This document shows, one piece after another, positions 25,752 to 37,587 of a stretch of 64,000 nt of DNA. Every line of letters begins with the position of its first letter. Position 1 is the stretch's first letter. The DNA lies in contig NZ_CP042582.1 in NCBI RefSeq assembly GCF_008728835.1, positions 3,003,001-3,067,000 of the forward strand, in the 5' to 3' direction. The notes under the pieces are model-generated. The model did no database searches. It was given only the letters and a program-made list of their open reading frames with translations, and was not told the origin of the DNA. The DNA comes from Hypericibacter adhaerens. Lineage in GTDB: Bacteria > Pseudomonadota > Alphaproteobacteria > Dongiales > Dongiaceae. Made by a program: the position numbers and the translations under genes.

Positions 25752-26897
25752 TCAGCGCGCCGGCGGAATGGGCCACTGGTCGACGACCGTCAGGCCGTAG
25801 CCCTCGAGGCCGACGATGGTGCGGTGGGTGTTGGAGATCAGGATCATCTCGCGCACCCCCAGATCGATCAGGATCTGCGCGCCGACGCCATAGTCGCGCA
25901 GCTGGCCCGTGCTCTCGCTCTTCTGGTTGTGATGCGCCAGCACCCGCTCGCTGAGGCTGGTCGGGTGCGGCTCGCGGATCATGACGACCACGCCGCGGCC
26001 GTGATCGGCGATCATCTGCATCGCGGCCTGAAGCTGGCCGCCCCGCCCGCCCGTGGTGTCGCCCAGCACGTCGTCCAGCACATTGAGCGCATGCATGCGC
26101 ACCGGGATCGGGCCCGGCGCCGAGAGGTCGCCCTTCACCAGCGCGATATGCTCGGCATAGGCCACGCGGTTCACATAGACGATCATCTGGAACTTGCCGC
26201 CATAGCGGCTCTCGAACTCGGTCTCGATCGAGCGCTCGACGATGCGGTCGTGGCGGCGGCGATAGGCGATGAGGTCGGCGATGGTGCCGATCTTGAGGGC
26301 GTGGCGCTGGGCGAAGGCGATCAGGTCGTCGCGGCGCGCCATGGTGCCGTCGTCGTTCATGATCTCGCAGATCACGCCCGACGGGTTGAGGCCCGCGAGC
26401 CGCGCCAGGTCGACCGCGGCCTCGGTATGGCCCGCGCGCACCAGAACGCCGCCGTCGCGCGCCTGCAGCGGGAAGACATGGCCCGGCGTCACGATGTCGG
26501 CCCGGGTCTTGCTCGGATCGATCGCGGTCGCGATGGTCCGCGCGCGGTCGGGCGCCGAGATGCCGGTGGTGACGCCCTCTCGCGCCTCGATCGAGACGGT
26601 GAAGGCCGTCTGATGCCGGGTCCCGTTATGCTGCGCCATCAGCGGCAGGCCCAGATGCTCGACACGCTCGCCGGTCAAGGCCAGGCAGATCAGGCCGCGG
26701 CCGTACTTGGCCATGAAATTGATCGCGTCGGGGGTCGCCATCTGTGCCGGGATGACGAGGTCGCCCTCGTTCTCGCGGCTCTCGTCGTCGACCAGCACGA
26801 ACATGCGCCCGTTGCGCGCTTCCTCGATGATGCTCTCGGTCGGCGAGACGAGGTCGGAGAAGGTCGCCCGCCAGGGCTCGAGCTTGGGCTGGCTCAT
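25752..26897 (-). CDS. ribB: 3,4-dihydroxy-2-butanone 4-phosphate synthase with degenerate GTP cyclohydrolase II domain
   Basis: Residues about 20-215 form an intact DHBP synthase, making the four-carbon precursor of riboflavin: [32 protein letters not shown], then [20 protein letters not shown] and [15 protein letters not shown]. Residues 216-381 align with GTP cyclohydrolase II but lack the three zinc Cys: where the active enzyme has SECLTGD and RCDCG, this has ALNVLDD and RGGQ. The RQEGRGIG catalytic stretch is also lost (REPHPTSLS). This form occurs in alphaproteobacteria. GTP cyclohydrolase II must be supplied elsewhere. The stop is 12 bp before ribH; the start overlaps the riboflavin synthase stop. 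Confidence 0.92.
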   Translation of the reverse strand: MSQPKLEPWRATFSDLVSPTESIIEEARNGRMFVLVDDESRENEGDLVIPAQMATPDAINFMAKYGRGLICLALTGERVEHLGLPLMAQHNGTRHQTAFTVSIEAREGVTTGISAPDRARTIATAIDPSKTRADIVTPGHVFPLQARDGGVLVRAGHTEAAVDLARLAGLNPSGVICEIMNDDGTMARRDDLIAFAQRHALKIGTIADLIAYRRRHDRIVERSIETEFESRYGGKFQMIVYVNRVAYAEHIALVKGDLSAPGPIPVRMHALNVLDDVLGDTTGGRGGQLQAAMQMIADHGRGVVVMIREPHPTSLSERVLAHHNQKSESTGQLRDYGVGAQILIDLGVREMILISNTHRTIVGLEGYGLTVVDQWPIPPAR

Positions 26898-27487
26898 GCC
26901 GGTTCCTTTTCGGTGAGGCGGGCAAGGTAGCGCGCCATCATGTCGATTTCCAGATTGACCCGGTCGCCCTCATGGGCGGCGCCCAGGTTGGTGGCCTCGA
27001 GCGTGATGGGGATGATGTTGACCCCGAAATCGACGCCCGCGACCTCGTTCACGGTCAAAGAAACGCCGTCCATCGCGATCGAGCCCTTGGACGCGATGAA
27101 GCGCGCCAGGGCCTTGGGCGCGGAGACGGTCAGCCGAACGCTGCCGCCGTCCGGGCGCACGGACTTGATCCGGCCGACGCCATCGACATGGCCGCTCACC
27201 AGATGGCCGCCCAGTTCGTCGCCGAGTCGCAGCGCGCGCTCCAGATTGACCCGGGTGCCCACCTGCCAGCCGCCGAGCGTGGTCACATCCAGCGTCTCGT
27301 TCGAGGCCTCGAAGGCGAACCAGCCGGGCCCCTTCTCCACCACCGAGAGGCAGCAGCCATTGCAGGCGATGGAAGCGCCCAACGCGATCCCTGCGGTGTC
27401 GTACTGCGTCTCGATCACGAGCCGCGTCACCGCGCCGGGCTTGCGCTCGCGGACCTTGCCGAGATCGGTGATGATGCCGGTGAACAT
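26894..27487 (-). CDS. ribC: Riboflavin synthase subunit alpha
   Basis: Dismutates 6,7-dimethyl-8-ribityllumazine to riboflavin. The 197-residue protein consists of two lumazine-binding repeats. It begins MFTGIITDLGKV, with ASIACNGCCLSVV and GTRVNLERALRLGDELGGHLVSGHVDG in repeat one, and GSIAMDGVSLTVNEV with VNLEIDMMARYLARL in repeat two. Its stop overlaps the ribB start by 4 bp (ATGA). Confidence 0.97.
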   Translation of the reverse strand: MFTGIITDLGKVRERKPGAVTRLVIETQYDTAGIALGASIACNGCCLSVVEKGPGWFAFEASNETLDVTTLGGWQVGTRVNLERALRLGDELGGHLVSGHVDGVGRIKSVRPDGGSVRLTVSAPKALARFIASKGSIAMDGVSLTVNEVAGVDFGVNIIPITLEATNLGAAHEGDRVNLEIDMMARYLARLTEKEPA

Positions 27488-27534
27488 GCGTGACCCGAGG
27501 TTGTGCGGGGCGAGAGGCCCGAAGCCGCGCTAAT

Positions 27535-28665
27535 CTATGAGCGGCGTTTATAGCTTTCCAGCAGGTCGGCGCCCAGGGGCTCCGCTGCTATGCGCTGGAA
27601 GCGGGGCATCTCGGTGAGACTTGCAAGGCTGAGCGGACCGGCGGCCGGAATGCCGTCGCCGCCGATGATGCCCGGGCTGCGGAACCAGGCCAGCCGGTCC
27701 ACCAGGTCCTGCGCCAGCAAGGAAGCGGCCAAGCGGCCGCCGCCTTCGACGAGAAGGCGCGTCAGGCCCCGGCCGGCGAGTGCCTTCAAGACCGCCTGGA
27801 GATCGAGACGGCCATCCTTGTCCAGGGGCACCTCGATCAGCTCAGCTCCGGCCTTGCGAAAGCTTTCCTTTCGCGCGTCTGCGACATCCGGCCCCACCAC
27901 GATCCAGCTGGGGTGCACGTCGCCGGAGACGACCAGCTTGGCCGAGGGTGGCAGCGCCAGATCGCGGTCGAGCACGATACGAACGGGTCGCCGATCCTCG
28001 AAGCCCGGCAGCCGTACCGTCAGCTCGGGATCGTCGGCGAGCGCGGTGGCGCCACCGACGAGCACCGCATCATGCTGCGCCCGCATCAGATGGACGCGGG
28101 CACGCGACGCCTCGCCGGTGATCCAGCGGCTTTCGCCGCCGGCGAGCGCGATGCGACCGTCGAGCGTGCTCGCGATCTTGAGCGTGACCAGCGGGCGGCC
28201 CAGCCTCACGCGCGAGAAGAAACCGGCATTGAGATCGGCCGCCTCGTCCTGCAGCGGACCCAGCGCGACCGCGATGCCCGCCGCGCGCAGCTTCGCCAGC
28301 CCGCGGCCCTGCACGCGCGGATCGGGATCCTCGATCGCGGCGACGCAGCGCTCGATGCCGGCGGCGACCAGCGCTTCGGCGCAGGGCGGCGTCTGGCCGT
28401 GATGCGAGCAGGGCTCGAGGCTGACATAGGCGGTGGCGCCCTTCGCCGCCGCACCGGCGCGGCGCAGCGCCTCCACTTCCGCATGCGGCCGCCCGCCGGG
28501 CTGGGTCCAGCCCCGGGCGATGACGCGGCCCTCGGGCGCCACCAGCACGCAACCCACCGCCGGATTGGGCCAGACCCGCCCCAGCCCCCGCGCCGCCAGC
28601 GTCAGCGCGGCGCGCATATGCGCGATGTCGGTATCGGTGGGTTTGGGGCTCTTGGCCAACTTCAC
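27535..28665 (-). CDS. ribD: Bifunctional diaminohydroxyphosphoribosylaminopyrimidine deaminase / reductase
   Basis: Carries out two consecutive steps of riboflavin synthesis. The deaminase domain (about 10-150) has the zinc site HAEVEALRRAG and PCSHHGQTPPC. The reductase domain follows with LKIASTLDGRIA, SRWITGEASR and LLVEGGGRLAASLL. The start is uncertain: the open frame extends to an ATG at 28716, but those first codons are encoded by an intergenic palindromic repeat (MDPRFRGDD). The GTG at 28665 gives 376 residues and was chosen. No FMN riboswitch is visible upstream. Confidence 0.93.
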   Translation of the reverse strand: MKLAKSPKPTDTDIAHMRAALTLAARGLGRVWPNPAVGCVLVAPEGRVIARGWTQPGGRPHAEVEALRRAGAAAKGATAYVSLEPCSHHGQTPPCAEALVAAGIERCVAAIEDPDPRVQGRGLAKLRAAGIAVALGPLQDEAADLNAGFFSRVRLGRPLVTLKIASTLDGRIALAGGESRWITGEASRARVHLMRAQHDAVLVGGATALADDPELTVRLPGFEDRRPVRIVLDRDLALPPSAKLVVSGDVHPSWIVVGPDVADARKESFRKAGAELIEVPLDKDGRLDLQAVLKALAGRGLTRLLVEGGGRLAASLLAQDLVDRLAWFRSPGIIGGDGIPAAGPLSLASLTEMPRFQRIAAEPLGADLLESYKRRS

Positions 28666-28689
28666 TCTGCCCGTTGCACGTCCCACGCC

Positions 28690-28769
28690 GTCATCCCCGC
28701 GAAAGCGGGGATCCATGCTTCAGCAGCGGCGAACCCGGCAGGATGGATCCCCGCTTTCGCGGGGATGAC
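28690..28769. repeat. Intergenic palindromic repeat (REP-like)
   Basis: Two perfect 26-bp inverted arms, 28690-28715 and 28744-28769, each itself containing a CCCCGC/GCGGGG hairpin around GAAA or TTTC. It lies between nrdR and ribD. A shortened copy with 19 identical bases occurs at 49022-49040. Repeats of this type, translating as DPRFRGDD or FAGMT, are dispersed in many proteobacterial genomes. Confidence 0.85.
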
Positions 28770-28781
28770 GACCGGGAGTTC

Positions 28782-29240
28782 TCAATCCGCGTCGCCGCCG
28801 AGGCGGCCGACGAATTCCTCGAAGTCCTTCGCCTCGCGGAAATTGCGGTAGACCGAGGCGTAGCGGACGAAGGCGACCTGGTCGAGGCTCTTGAGCGCCT
28901 CCATCACCATCTCGCCCACCACCTTGGACGGGATCTCGCTCTCGCCCGAGCTTTCCAGCCGGCGCACGATGCCGTTGACCACGCGGTCGAGGCGGTCGCT
29001 GTCCACGGGGCGCTTGCGCAGCGCGATCTGCATCGAACGCATGACCTTGTCGCGATCGAAGGGCTCGCGCTGGCCGTTGCTCTTCACCACGGTCAGCTCG
29101 CGCAGCTGCACGCGCTCGAAGGTGGTGAAGCGCGCGCCGCAGTTCGGACATTGCCGCCGCCGCCGGATCGCCGATCCGTCCTCGGTCGGACGGGAATCTT
29201 TGACCTGAGTATCCTCGTTGCCACAGAACGGGCAGCGCAT
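28782..29240 (-). CDS. nrdR: Transcriptional repressor NrdR
   Basis: Represses ribonucleotide reductase genes in response to ATP/dATP. The 152-residue protein has the zinc ribbon C3, C6, C31, C34 ([18 protein letters not shown] ... [14 protein letters not shown]), followed by an ATP-cone domain ([39 protein letters not shown]). It lies between glyA (33 bp upstream) and the rib genes, a conserved alphaproteobacterial order. Confidence 0.98.
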   Translation of the reverse strand: MRCPFCGNEDTQVKDSRPTEDGSAIRRRRQCPNCGARFTTFERVQLRELTVVKSNGQREPFDRDKVMRSMQIALRKRPVDSDRLDRVVNGIVRRLESSGESEIPSKVVGEMVMEALKSLDQVAFVRYASVYRNFREAKDFEEFVGRLGGDAD

Positions 29241-29273
29241 CGCGAGTCCCCCTTTCGCTTGGCGCCCGCTCGG

Positions 29274-30572
29274 CTAGCGCCGACCGGTATAGACCGGGAA
29301 GCGCCGGCAGAGCTCCTGGACCTGGGCGCGAACCTCGCGCTCGGTCCTGCTGTTGTCGTCCGGATGGGCCGCCATCCCGTCGAGCACCCGCCCGATCAAA
29401 CGGCCCACCTCCTTGAATTCCGCGACCCCGAAGCCGCGGGTGGTCGCCGCCGGCGAGCCCAGCCGCACGCCGGAGGTGATGGTCGGCTTCTCCGTGTCGT
29501 ACGGAATGCCGTTCTTGTTGCAGGTCATGCCGGCATGCTCGAGGCTCGCCTCGGCCGCCTTGCCGGTGAGCTTCTTCGACCGCAGATCGACCAGCATCAG
29601 GTGATTGTCGGTGCCGCCCGTGGTGATGGCCACGCCCTGCCCCACCAGCGTCTCGGCCAGCGCCTTGGCGTTGTCGACCACCTGCTTGGCATAGAGCTTG
29701 AACTCGGGCCGCAGCGCCTCGCCGAAGGCGACCGCCTTGGCGGCGATCACATGCATCAACGGGCCGCCCTGGAGGCCCGGGAACACGGCGGTGTTGATCT
29801 TCTTCCCGATCTCCTCGTCCTGGGCGAGGATCATGCCGCCGCGCGGGCCCCGCAGCGTCTTGTGCGTCGTGGTGGTGACGACATGGGCATGCGGCAGCGG
29901 GCTCGGATGCACGCCGCCCGCGACCAGGCCCGCGAAATGCGCCATGTCCACCATGAAATAGGCGCCCACGGAATCCGCGATCTTGCGGAAGCGCTCGAAA
30001 TCCCAGAAGCGCGGATAGGCGGAGCCGCCGGCCAGGATCAGCTTCGGCTTGTGCTCCTTGGCGAGCTTCTCGACCTCGTCCATGTCGACGCGCAACGTAT
30101 CGGGCCGCACATTATAAGGCACGACCTTGAACCACTTGCCCGACTGGTTGACGGGCGAGCCGTGGGTCAGATGGCCGCCCGCCGCGAGATTGAGGCCCAT
30201 GAAGGTGTCGCCCGGCTGCAGCAGCGCCATGAACACGCCCTGGTTCGCCTGCGCGCCCGAATGGGGCTGCACATTGGCGAAGCTGCAGCCGAAGAGCTTC
30301 TTCGCGCGCTCGATCGCCAGCGCCTCGGCCACGTCGACATATTCGCAGCCGCCGTAGTAGCGCCGGCCCGGATAGCCCTCGGCATATTTGTTGGTGAGGA
30401 CCGAGCCCTGCGCCTCCAGCACGGCCACGGAGACGATGTTCTCCGAGGCGATCAGCTCGATCTGATCCTGCTGGCGGTGCAACTCGTCGCTGAGGGCATG
30501 GGCCAGTTCCGGATCGCGCTCGGCGAGCGGCATGGTGAAGAAGCCGGGAATCTGGGCAGCGGCGGCGGACAT
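29274..30572 (-). CDS. glyA: Serine hydroxymethyltransferase
   Basis: PLP enzyme interconverting serine and glycine with tetrahydrofolate. The 432-residue length is typical. Features: [46 protein letters not shown], the PLP lysine in [16 protein letters not shown], and [19 protein letters not shown]. It begins with a short Ala-rich leader. No glycine riboswitch was recognised in the short upstream gap. Confidence 0.98.
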   Translation of the reverse strand: MSAAAAQIPGFFTMPLAERDPELAHALSDELHRQQDQIELIASENIVSVAVLEAQGSVLTNKYAEGYPGRRYYGGCEYVDVAEALAIERAKKLFGCSFANVQPHSGAQANQGVFMALLQPGDTFMGLNLAAGGHLTHGSPVNQSGKWFKVVPYNVRPDTLRVDMDEVEKLAKEHKPKLILAGGSAYPRFWDFERFRKIADSVGAYFMVDMAHFAGLVAGGVHPSPLPHAHVVTTTTHKTLRGPRGGMILAQDEEIGKKINTAVFPGLQGGPLMHVIAAKAVAFGEALRPEFKLYAKQVVDNAKALAETLVGQGVAITTGGTDNHLMLVDLRSKKLTGKAAEASLEHAGMTCNKNGIPYDTEKPTITSGVRLGSPAATTRGFGVAEFKEVGRLIGRVLDGMAAHPDDNSRTEREVRAQVQELCRRFPVYTGRR

Positions 30573-30632
30573 AGCGATCGGTATCCTCTTTCTCTCTTCA
30601 GCGATGGTCGAACTTCAGCGGGCAGGCTGTCG

Positions 30633-31070
30633 TCAGGACAGCTTGCCGACACGCCTCGTATGCCGCTCGCCCCCCTCGAACGCGGTGGCGAGAAACGTCT
30701 CGAGGCAGTCCTTGGCGACCTCGGGCCCCAGCAGGCGCGCGCCCAGGGCCAGCACGTTCGCGTTGTTGTGCTGGCGCGCGAGCCGGGCGCTGGTGCCGTC
30801 ATGGCAGACGGCCGCGCGAACATGGCGGTGGCGGTTGGCCGCGATCGAGATGCCGATCCCGGTGCCGCAGATGAGCACGCCGCGCGCGGCGCGGCCCTCT
30901 TTCAGGGCCGCGGCCAGCTTGTCGGCGAAATCGGGATAATCGACGGATTCCGGGCCGTTCGTACCGAGGTCGAGCGATTGGAATCCCAGGCGGACGAGTT
31001 CCGCCTTGAGCAGTTCCTTGAGCTCGAATCCCGCGTGATCGGCGGCGATGGCGATGGTCTCTGGCGGCAT
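30633..31070 (-). CDS. rpiB: Ribose 5-phosphate isomerase B
   Basis: Interconverts ribose 5-phosphate and ribulose 5-phosphate. The 145-residue protein has IAIAADHAGFELKELLKAEL, DLGTNGPESVDYPDFADKLA, the active-site Cys in GVLICGTGIGISIAANRH, and ARLARQHNNANVLALGARLLG. The ATG at 31070 fits the family length; the frame is open far upstream without similarity. It is upstream of glyA, a frequent pair in alphaproteobacteria. Confidence 0.95.
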   Translation of the reverse strand: MPPETIAIAADHAGFELKELLKAELVRLGFQSLDLGTNGPESVDYPDFADKLAAALKEGRAARGVLICGTGIGISIAANRHRHVRAAVCHDGTSARLARQHNNANVLALGARLLGPEVAKDCLETFLATAFEGGERHTRRVGKLS

Positions 31071-31260
31071 CGGCGCGAGGCTGCTTTCCGGGGTTGGCAA
31101 GACCGGTAGCCTTACCACATCTGGCGGGCGGCAACCAAGGCGCCGCAAACCCTCGCGGGAACCACAATAGGGCGCAAGCAGCGCCAAAGGAGCCGCGCCC
31201 GCGACATTGAGGAAGGTTAACGGGGGCGGGGCGAAAGGAAGGAACGATAAAGCGGCGATC

Positions 31261-31285
31261 CCCTCCCCCGCCTTGCGGGGGAGGG
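31261..31285. repeat. Perfect palindromic hairpin
   Basis: CCCTCCCCCGC and GCGGGGGAGGG, 11 bp each, around CTT. It resembles dispersed intergenic repeats of high-GC alphaproteobacteria. Confidence 0.5.
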
Positions 31286-31379
31286 TCAGGGAGGGGCTGC
31301 TCGGTGTCCAAGACCGCGCAGCCCCCTTCCTAGCCCCCGTGCCGGGGGAAGGGACAGTCGACGCTTCCCCCAAAAGCAG

Positions 31380-31408
31380 AAGGGCCCGGCGTTGCCGCCG
31401 GGCCCTTC
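31380..31408 (-). terminator. Terminator of the branched-chain substrate-binding protein gene
   Basis: A 12-bp GC-rich stem with arms AAGGGCCCGGCG and CGCCGGGCCCTT around a 4-nt loop, starting about 22 bp beyond the stop. On the minus strand it is followed by a short T-containing run (CTGCTTTTG). Confidence 0.75.
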
Positions 31409-31430
31409 CTCAACCGGCCGTTGAGGCGGA

Positions 31431-32552
31431 TTACTTCGCTTCGGCGTAGTTGCCGTCCTTGAAGACGTACCACACATAGGTGGCCTTCTTCAGATCGCCC
31501 TTGGCGTCGAAGCCGAGCGAACCGATCACCGAGTCCCAATCCTGCGAGCGCAGGGCGGCGGCGACCTTCTCGGAGTCCGTGGTGCCGGCCTTCTTCACCG
31601 CTGCGGCCCAGATCTGGATCGCGGCATAGGTGGAGAGGGTGTAGCCCTCGGGCTCGAACCCGTCCTTGCGGAAGGATTCCACGACGGCCTTGGCGCTCGG
31701 CAGGTTGCGCGCCTCGGCGGCGTTGGTGAACATCGTGCCGTCGGCGGCCTTGCCGGCGAGGGTCGCGAACTCGAGCGTGTTGAGCGAGTCACCCGAGAGC
31801 AGCGGCGCCTTCAGGCCCTGCTCGCGCGACTGCTTCACGATCAGAGCGGCCTCGGGGTGATAGCCGCCGAAATAGATCACGTCGGCCTTGGCGTCCTTGA
31901 GCTTGCTGACGAGCGCCGTGTAGTCCTGCTCGCCCGCGGTGATGCTCTCGTTGAGGACTTCCTTCACGCCGGCCTTGTTCAGCGCATCGCGGGTCAGATC
32001 GGCGAGGCCCTTACCATAGGCCGACTTGTCGTCGACGATGGCGATGTTCTTGCCCTTGAAGTGCGCGGCGAGCCAGGCGCCCGCGAAGGAGCCCTGCTGG
32101 TCGTCGCGGCCGCAGGTGCGGAACAGCGTGTCCCAACCGGAGGCAGCGGCGTCCTCGGTGAACTTCGGGTTGGTCGAGGCCGGCGTGATCTGCAGGATGC
32201 CTTCCTCGTGATAGACGGCCGAAGCCGGGATCGACGAACCGGAGCAGAAGTGACCGGCGACGAACACGACGCCCTTCGACACGAGGTCGTTGGCGACCGC
32301 GACCGCCTGCTTCGGATCGCAGGCATCGTCGCCGACTTCGAGCTTGAGCTGCTTGCCCAGCACGCCGCCCGCGGCGTTGATGTCCGCCACGGCCTTCTCG
32401 GCGCCGCGCTTCAGCTGCGCGCCGAACTCCGCCAGGTCGCCGGTGATCGGGCCGGCCACGCCGATGGTGAGGTCGTCCGCGCGCGCGGGCGTCACCGACA
32501 GCGACGCCGCGACGGCCGCAGCCGCCAGCAGCGGTAGTGCAAATTTACGCAT
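31431..32552 (-). CDS. livK: Branched-chain amino acid ABC transporter substrate-binding protein
   Basis: A 373-residue periplasmic type I binding protein. The Sec signal peptide is MRKFALPLLAAAAVAASLSV... cleaved near PARA-DD. The family core follows: LTIGVAGPITGDLAEFGAQ, AEKAVADINAAGGVLGKQL, DDACDPKQAVAVANDL, VAGHFCSGSSIPAS and ITPASTNPKF. The ATG at 32552 with GGGAGA upstream starts the signal peptide; the frame remains open to 32666 without one. It is the last gene of the liv cluster, separated by 170 bp, so probably has its own promoter for high expression. Confidence 0.93.
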   Translation of the reverse strand: MRKFALPLLAAAAVAASLSVTPARADDLTIGVAGPITGDLAEFGAQLKRGAEKAVADINAAGGVLGKQLKLEVGDDACDPKQAVAVANDLVSKGVVFVAGHFCSGSSIPASAVYHEEGILQITPASTNPKFTEDAAASGWDTLFRTCGRDDQQGSFAGAWLAAHFKGKNIAIVDDKSAYGKGLADLTRDALNKAGVKEVLNESITAGEQDYTALVSKLKDAKADVIYFGGYHPEAALIVKQSREQGLKAPLLSGDSLNTLEFATLAGKAADGTMFTNAAEARNLPSAKAVVESFRKDGFEPEGYTLSTYAAIQIWAAAVKKAGTTDSEKVAAALRSQDWDSVIGSLGFDAKGDLKKATYVWYVFKDGNYAEAK

Positions 32553-32722
32553 CAATCGTCTCCCTGTTGCAGTGATGGGCTCCGGCTTTGAGCGCCGGCA
32601 GCCCTCTGGAAAACTTTCGTTATCGCCGCATACCTTGCAGGTTGATGACATTCTACCACCCGCCATAGGCGCGGCAATTCGTTTCGGGTCATCCGAAGGG
32701 AGGAACCCAAGGCCCTGGCCCC

Positions 32723-33088
32723 TCAGGAGATTTCCTTCCAGCCGAAAAGCCCGGCCCGGGCATAGAGCCAGGGATACTGGGTCACCATCTTGCGCGCCCG
32801 GGTCAGCCGGTGGGCGATCAGGGCGATCCCGCAGAGCACAATGGCGTGGCTGACATAGCCGACGATCGGGCCGAGATCGGAGAAGCTCAAGGGGACGATC
32901 CGGGCCGCGAACAGGAAGTTGTCGGCCAGCCGCTCCGCCACCGTCAGCAGGAGGCCGTAGGTGACGTTCTGCCAGGCCGGCCGCCAGGTTTCGCCCAGCG
33001 CCTGCCCCATCAGGAACGAGGCCCCGCCGAAGAGGATGACCGTCAGGCCGATGAAGACCGGGATGGATTCGCCGAGGATATAGTCCAT
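32723..33088 (-). CDS. DUF6867 family membrane protein
   Basis: A 121-residue protein with three or four hydrophobic helices: IPVFIGLTVILFGGASFLMG, VTYGLLLTVAERLADNFLF, and VGYVSHAIVLCGIALIAHRL. It ends QYPWLYARAGLFGWKEIS. It matches my memory of DUF6867, a family found beside branched-chain ABC transporters in alphaproteobacteria. It lies 20 bp after livF, so it is likely an accessory subunit or regulator of the transporter; its role is unproven. Confidence 0.75.
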   Translation of the reverse strand: MDYILGESIPVFIGLTVILFGGASFLMGQALGETWRPAWQNVTYGLLLTVAERLADNFLFAARIVPLSFSDLGPIVGYVSHAIVLCGIALIAHRLTRARKMVTQYPWLYARAGLFGWKEIS

Positions 33089-33108
33089 GGATCCGCTCCT
33101 TCAGGTCC

Positions 33109-33876
<768 letters not shown>

Positions 33877-33886
33877 GTCCGGGCCC

Positions 33887-34767
<881 letters not shown>

Positions 34768-34771
<4 letters not shown>

Positions 34772-36294
34772 GGCTTGCCCCCTCCTCCGCCCGCATTCTT
34801 GGGATGCAGGCGGATGGTCGGGTCGCGATGGGCGAGCAGGCCGCCCGGTCGCCAGATCATGATCAGCACCATGCCGATGCCGAAGGCCAGCATGCGGTAG
34901 TCCTTGAGCTCGCGGAACAGCTCGGGCAGGCCGATCAGAACGGCCGCGGCCAGCACGATGCCGACTTGGCTGCCGAGGCCGCCCAGCACGACGATCGCGA
35001 GGATGACCGCGGATTCGATGAAGACGAAGCTCTCCGGGCTGACGAAGCCCTGGCGCGCGGCGAAGAAGGAGCCTGCGAAGCCCGCGAACATGGCGCCGCA
35101 AGCGAAGGCCGTGAGCTTGGTGTTGGTGGGATTGATGCCGAGCGCGCGGCAGGCGGTCTCGTCCTCGCGCAGGGCTTCCCAGGCGCGGCCCAGCGGCAGC
35201 CGTCGGATGCGCAGCGTGAAGAAGTTGGTGATCAGCGCGCAGGCGAGGATGAGATAATAGAGGAAGACGATGCGCCAATAGGGATTGTAGGTGACCTCGG
35301 TGCCGAGCAGCTTGCTGAAGAGGTCATAGACCGTCATGCCGCCGTCGGGCGCGGTCCGCTCGAAGGTGAAGCCGAAGAACGAGGGCCGGGCCACCTTGTT
35401 GATGCCGTTGGGGCCGCCCGTCACCCACCACCAGTTGATCAGGATGATGCGGATCATTTCGCCGAAGCCCAGCGTCACGATGGCGAGATAGTCGCCGCGC
35501 AGGCGCAGGACCGGGAAGCCCAGCAGCAGGCCGAAGGAGGCGGAGAGCATGCCGGCGATCGGCAGGCAGAGCCAGAAGCTCCAGCCGAAATCGGCCGCGA
35601 ACATGGCGTAGCTGTAGGCGCCGACCGCGTAGAAGGCGACATAGCCCAGATCGAGCAGGCCGGCGAGGCCCACCACGATGTTCAGGCCCCAGCCCAGCAT
35701 GATGTAGGTCACGACCAGCGTGCAGATGTCGATGACCTTGCGCTTGGAGGCGCCCATCGGCAGCCAGGGCAGCACGATGGCGAAGATGACCAGGATGACG
35801 GCGATGACCGGCACGAGCTGGCGGACCGCGGCCCCCATCTGCTGGGCGACCGTGGGTTTCGCCGAGACGCGGCCGCGGTTGCGGGCCTGCCAGGCGATCT
35901 GCGCCGCGCGGATGCAGATGACCGCCGGCACGATGGCGGCACCCCAGTCGATCGTGATCGACTTGAAGGGCAGCAGCATATGGGCCAGCGCCACATCCTC
36001 CTCGAGGATCAGCGAGGCCACCAGCACCACCGTCACCACGCCCGATCCGATCAGCGCCGGGATCGGGCGGCCGGCCCGCATCAGGCTGATGGCCATCGAG
36101 CCGAAGAAGACGCCGATGACGGCGACGAAGACCTCGGTATAGCGCGTCTCGAAGGTGAGCTGGCCGGTCGAGCTGACGGTCTCGATGCCGACGATGCTGC
36201 AGGCCAGGAGGAAGGTGACGACGGCGGCGAGGGCTGCTTTCTTCAGGATCTCCTGCATGTCGAGCGCGGCAGGATTCTGGGTCGTGACCGCCAT
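34768..36294 (-). CDS. livM: Branched-chain amino acid ABC transporter permease
   Basis: A 508-residue inner-membrane permease. The first about 190 residues contain four extra helices seen in proteobacterial LivM (for example [19 protein letters not shown]). The conserved core is in the second half: [81 protein letters not shown] and [21 protein letters not shown]. It is 4 bp from the livH stop and coupled to livG. Confidence 0.95.
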
Positions 36295-36298
36295 GGGA

Positions 36299-37216
36299 TC
36301 AGACCTTCTCGATCTCGGGTCGGCCGAGCAGGCCGGTCGGGCGGAAGATCAGCACCATGACCAGCACGGTGAAGGCCGCGACGTCCTTGTACTCGACGGT
36401 GAAATAGGCCGACCAGAACACCTCGATCAGGCCGATCAGGAGCCCGCCCAGCATGGCGCCCGGCATCGAGCCGATGCCGCCCAGCACGGCCGCGGTGAAG
36501 GCTTTGATGCCGGCGACGAAGCCGATATAGAAATCGATCACGCCGTAATAGAGCGTCACCATCAGGCCGGCGACGGCGGCGAGCGCCGCGCCGATGATGA
36601 AGGTCGTGGCGATGGTGCGGTTGATGTTCACGCCGAGGAGCGAGGCCATCTTCATGTCCTGCTCGCAGGCGCGCTGCTGCCGGCCGAGGGAGGTCCGGGT
36701 GATCAGCATGGTGAAGCCGAACATCAGCGCCACCGTGATCAGCATGATCGTGATCTGCAGGTAGCTGAGCTCGACGGTGAAGCCTTCCTTCTCCATCAGC
36801 GTGAAGCCGCCCGAGATCGGCGGCGGCGTCAGCGGCTTGCCGCGGGCACCCTGGAGCAGCAGCACGAAGTTCTGCAGGAAGATCGACATGCCGATCGCGG
36901 AGATCAGCGGCGCCAGCCGCGTCGAGCCGCGCAGGGGCCGGTAGGCCACGCGCTCGACCGACCAGCCATAGACCGCCGTCAGCAGCACCGCGACGATCAG
37001 CACGATCAGGAGCGCCAGCGGCACCCAGGTGATGCCGAGATAGCCCAGCACCAGGAAGCAGATCAGCGCGTTGAAGGCGCCGATCATGTAGATGTCGCCA
37101 TGGGCGAAATTGATCATGCCGATGATGCCGTACACCATCGTGTAGCCGATCGCGATCAGCCCGTAGACGCCGCCCAGCGTCAGGCCGTTGATCAGCTGCT
37201 GAAGGAAATATTCCAT
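36299..37216 (-). CDS. livH: Branched-chain amino acid ABC transporter permease
   Basis: A 305-residue permease with about eight membrane helices. It begins with the LivH pattern [39 protein letters not shown], contains [21 protein letters not shown], and ends [22 protein letters not shown] followed by [11 protein letters not shown]. The ATG at 37216 is the natural start; the open frame upstream runs into intergenic DNA. It is followed 4 bp later by livM. Confidence 0.95.
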   Translation of the reverse strand: MEYFLQQLINGLTLGGVYGLIAIGYTMVYGIIGMINFAHGDIYMIGAFNALICFLVLGYLGITWVPLALLIVLIVAVLLTAVYGWSVERVAYRPLRGSTRLAPLISAIGMSIFLQNFVLLLQGARGKPLTPPPISGGFTLMEKEGFTVELSYLQITIMLITVALMFGFTMLITRTSLGRQQRACEQDMKMASLLGVNINRTIATTFIIGAALAAVAGLMVTLYYGVIDFYIGFVAGIKAFTAAVLGGIGSMPGAMLGGLLIGLIEVFWSAYFTVEYKDVAAFTVLVMVLIFRPTGLLGRPEIEKV

Positions 37217-37587
37217 GCTGCTTCCCCGCGGACGACCCGCGAAGGAGGCACCGGCAACAGCCGGCGGCCGTCGCTCACACCACGCGCCGTAAGCGCGCGG
37301 CATGCGTCGCCGCCCGAAAAAGTGCTGAAGAGCGCGGACAGCCGCGCCCTGGCCGGAAAGCCTCCCCTCACGCTCGTTCCCGAGCCGGTCCCTGTTTTGA
37401 TCGTTATGCCAGCGGTTGGTTCCGCGCTTGGCCTTTCGACCCCTATAGCCCAGCGCCGGGAAGACCAGCAAGCGGGTTTTTGCAGATTGGTGACCGGACC
37501 AACCGGCCAACCACGCGGAAAAACCCGTAGCCGGGATGTTAATGAAGCCGATATCGGCGACCGCGGCAGGACAAAGGGCCATGGCCG
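37217..37587. other. Intergenic region between the two livH-type genes
   Basis: 371 bp without a supported gene. It includes a locally less GC-rich stretch around 37390-37450 and likely holds the promoter of livH-livM-livG-livF. Confidence 0.45.

Larger units (their letters stand above)
31071..31430. other. Intergenic region rpiB / livK-type gene
   Basis: 360 bp without a supported gene. It holds three GC-rich hairpins (31261-31285, about 31322-31353, 31380-31408); the last is the likely terminator of the substrate-binding protein gene. Confidence 0.5.

Noticed and set aside
28666-28781. FMN riboswitch expected upstream of ribD
   Set aside because: The conserved RFN boxes are not visible; the gap is filled by a palindromic repeat instead.
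28674-31109. An 811-codon plus-strand open frame
   Set aside because: It runs antisense to nrdR, glyA and rpiB, all with clear motifs; the frame is open because of codon bias.
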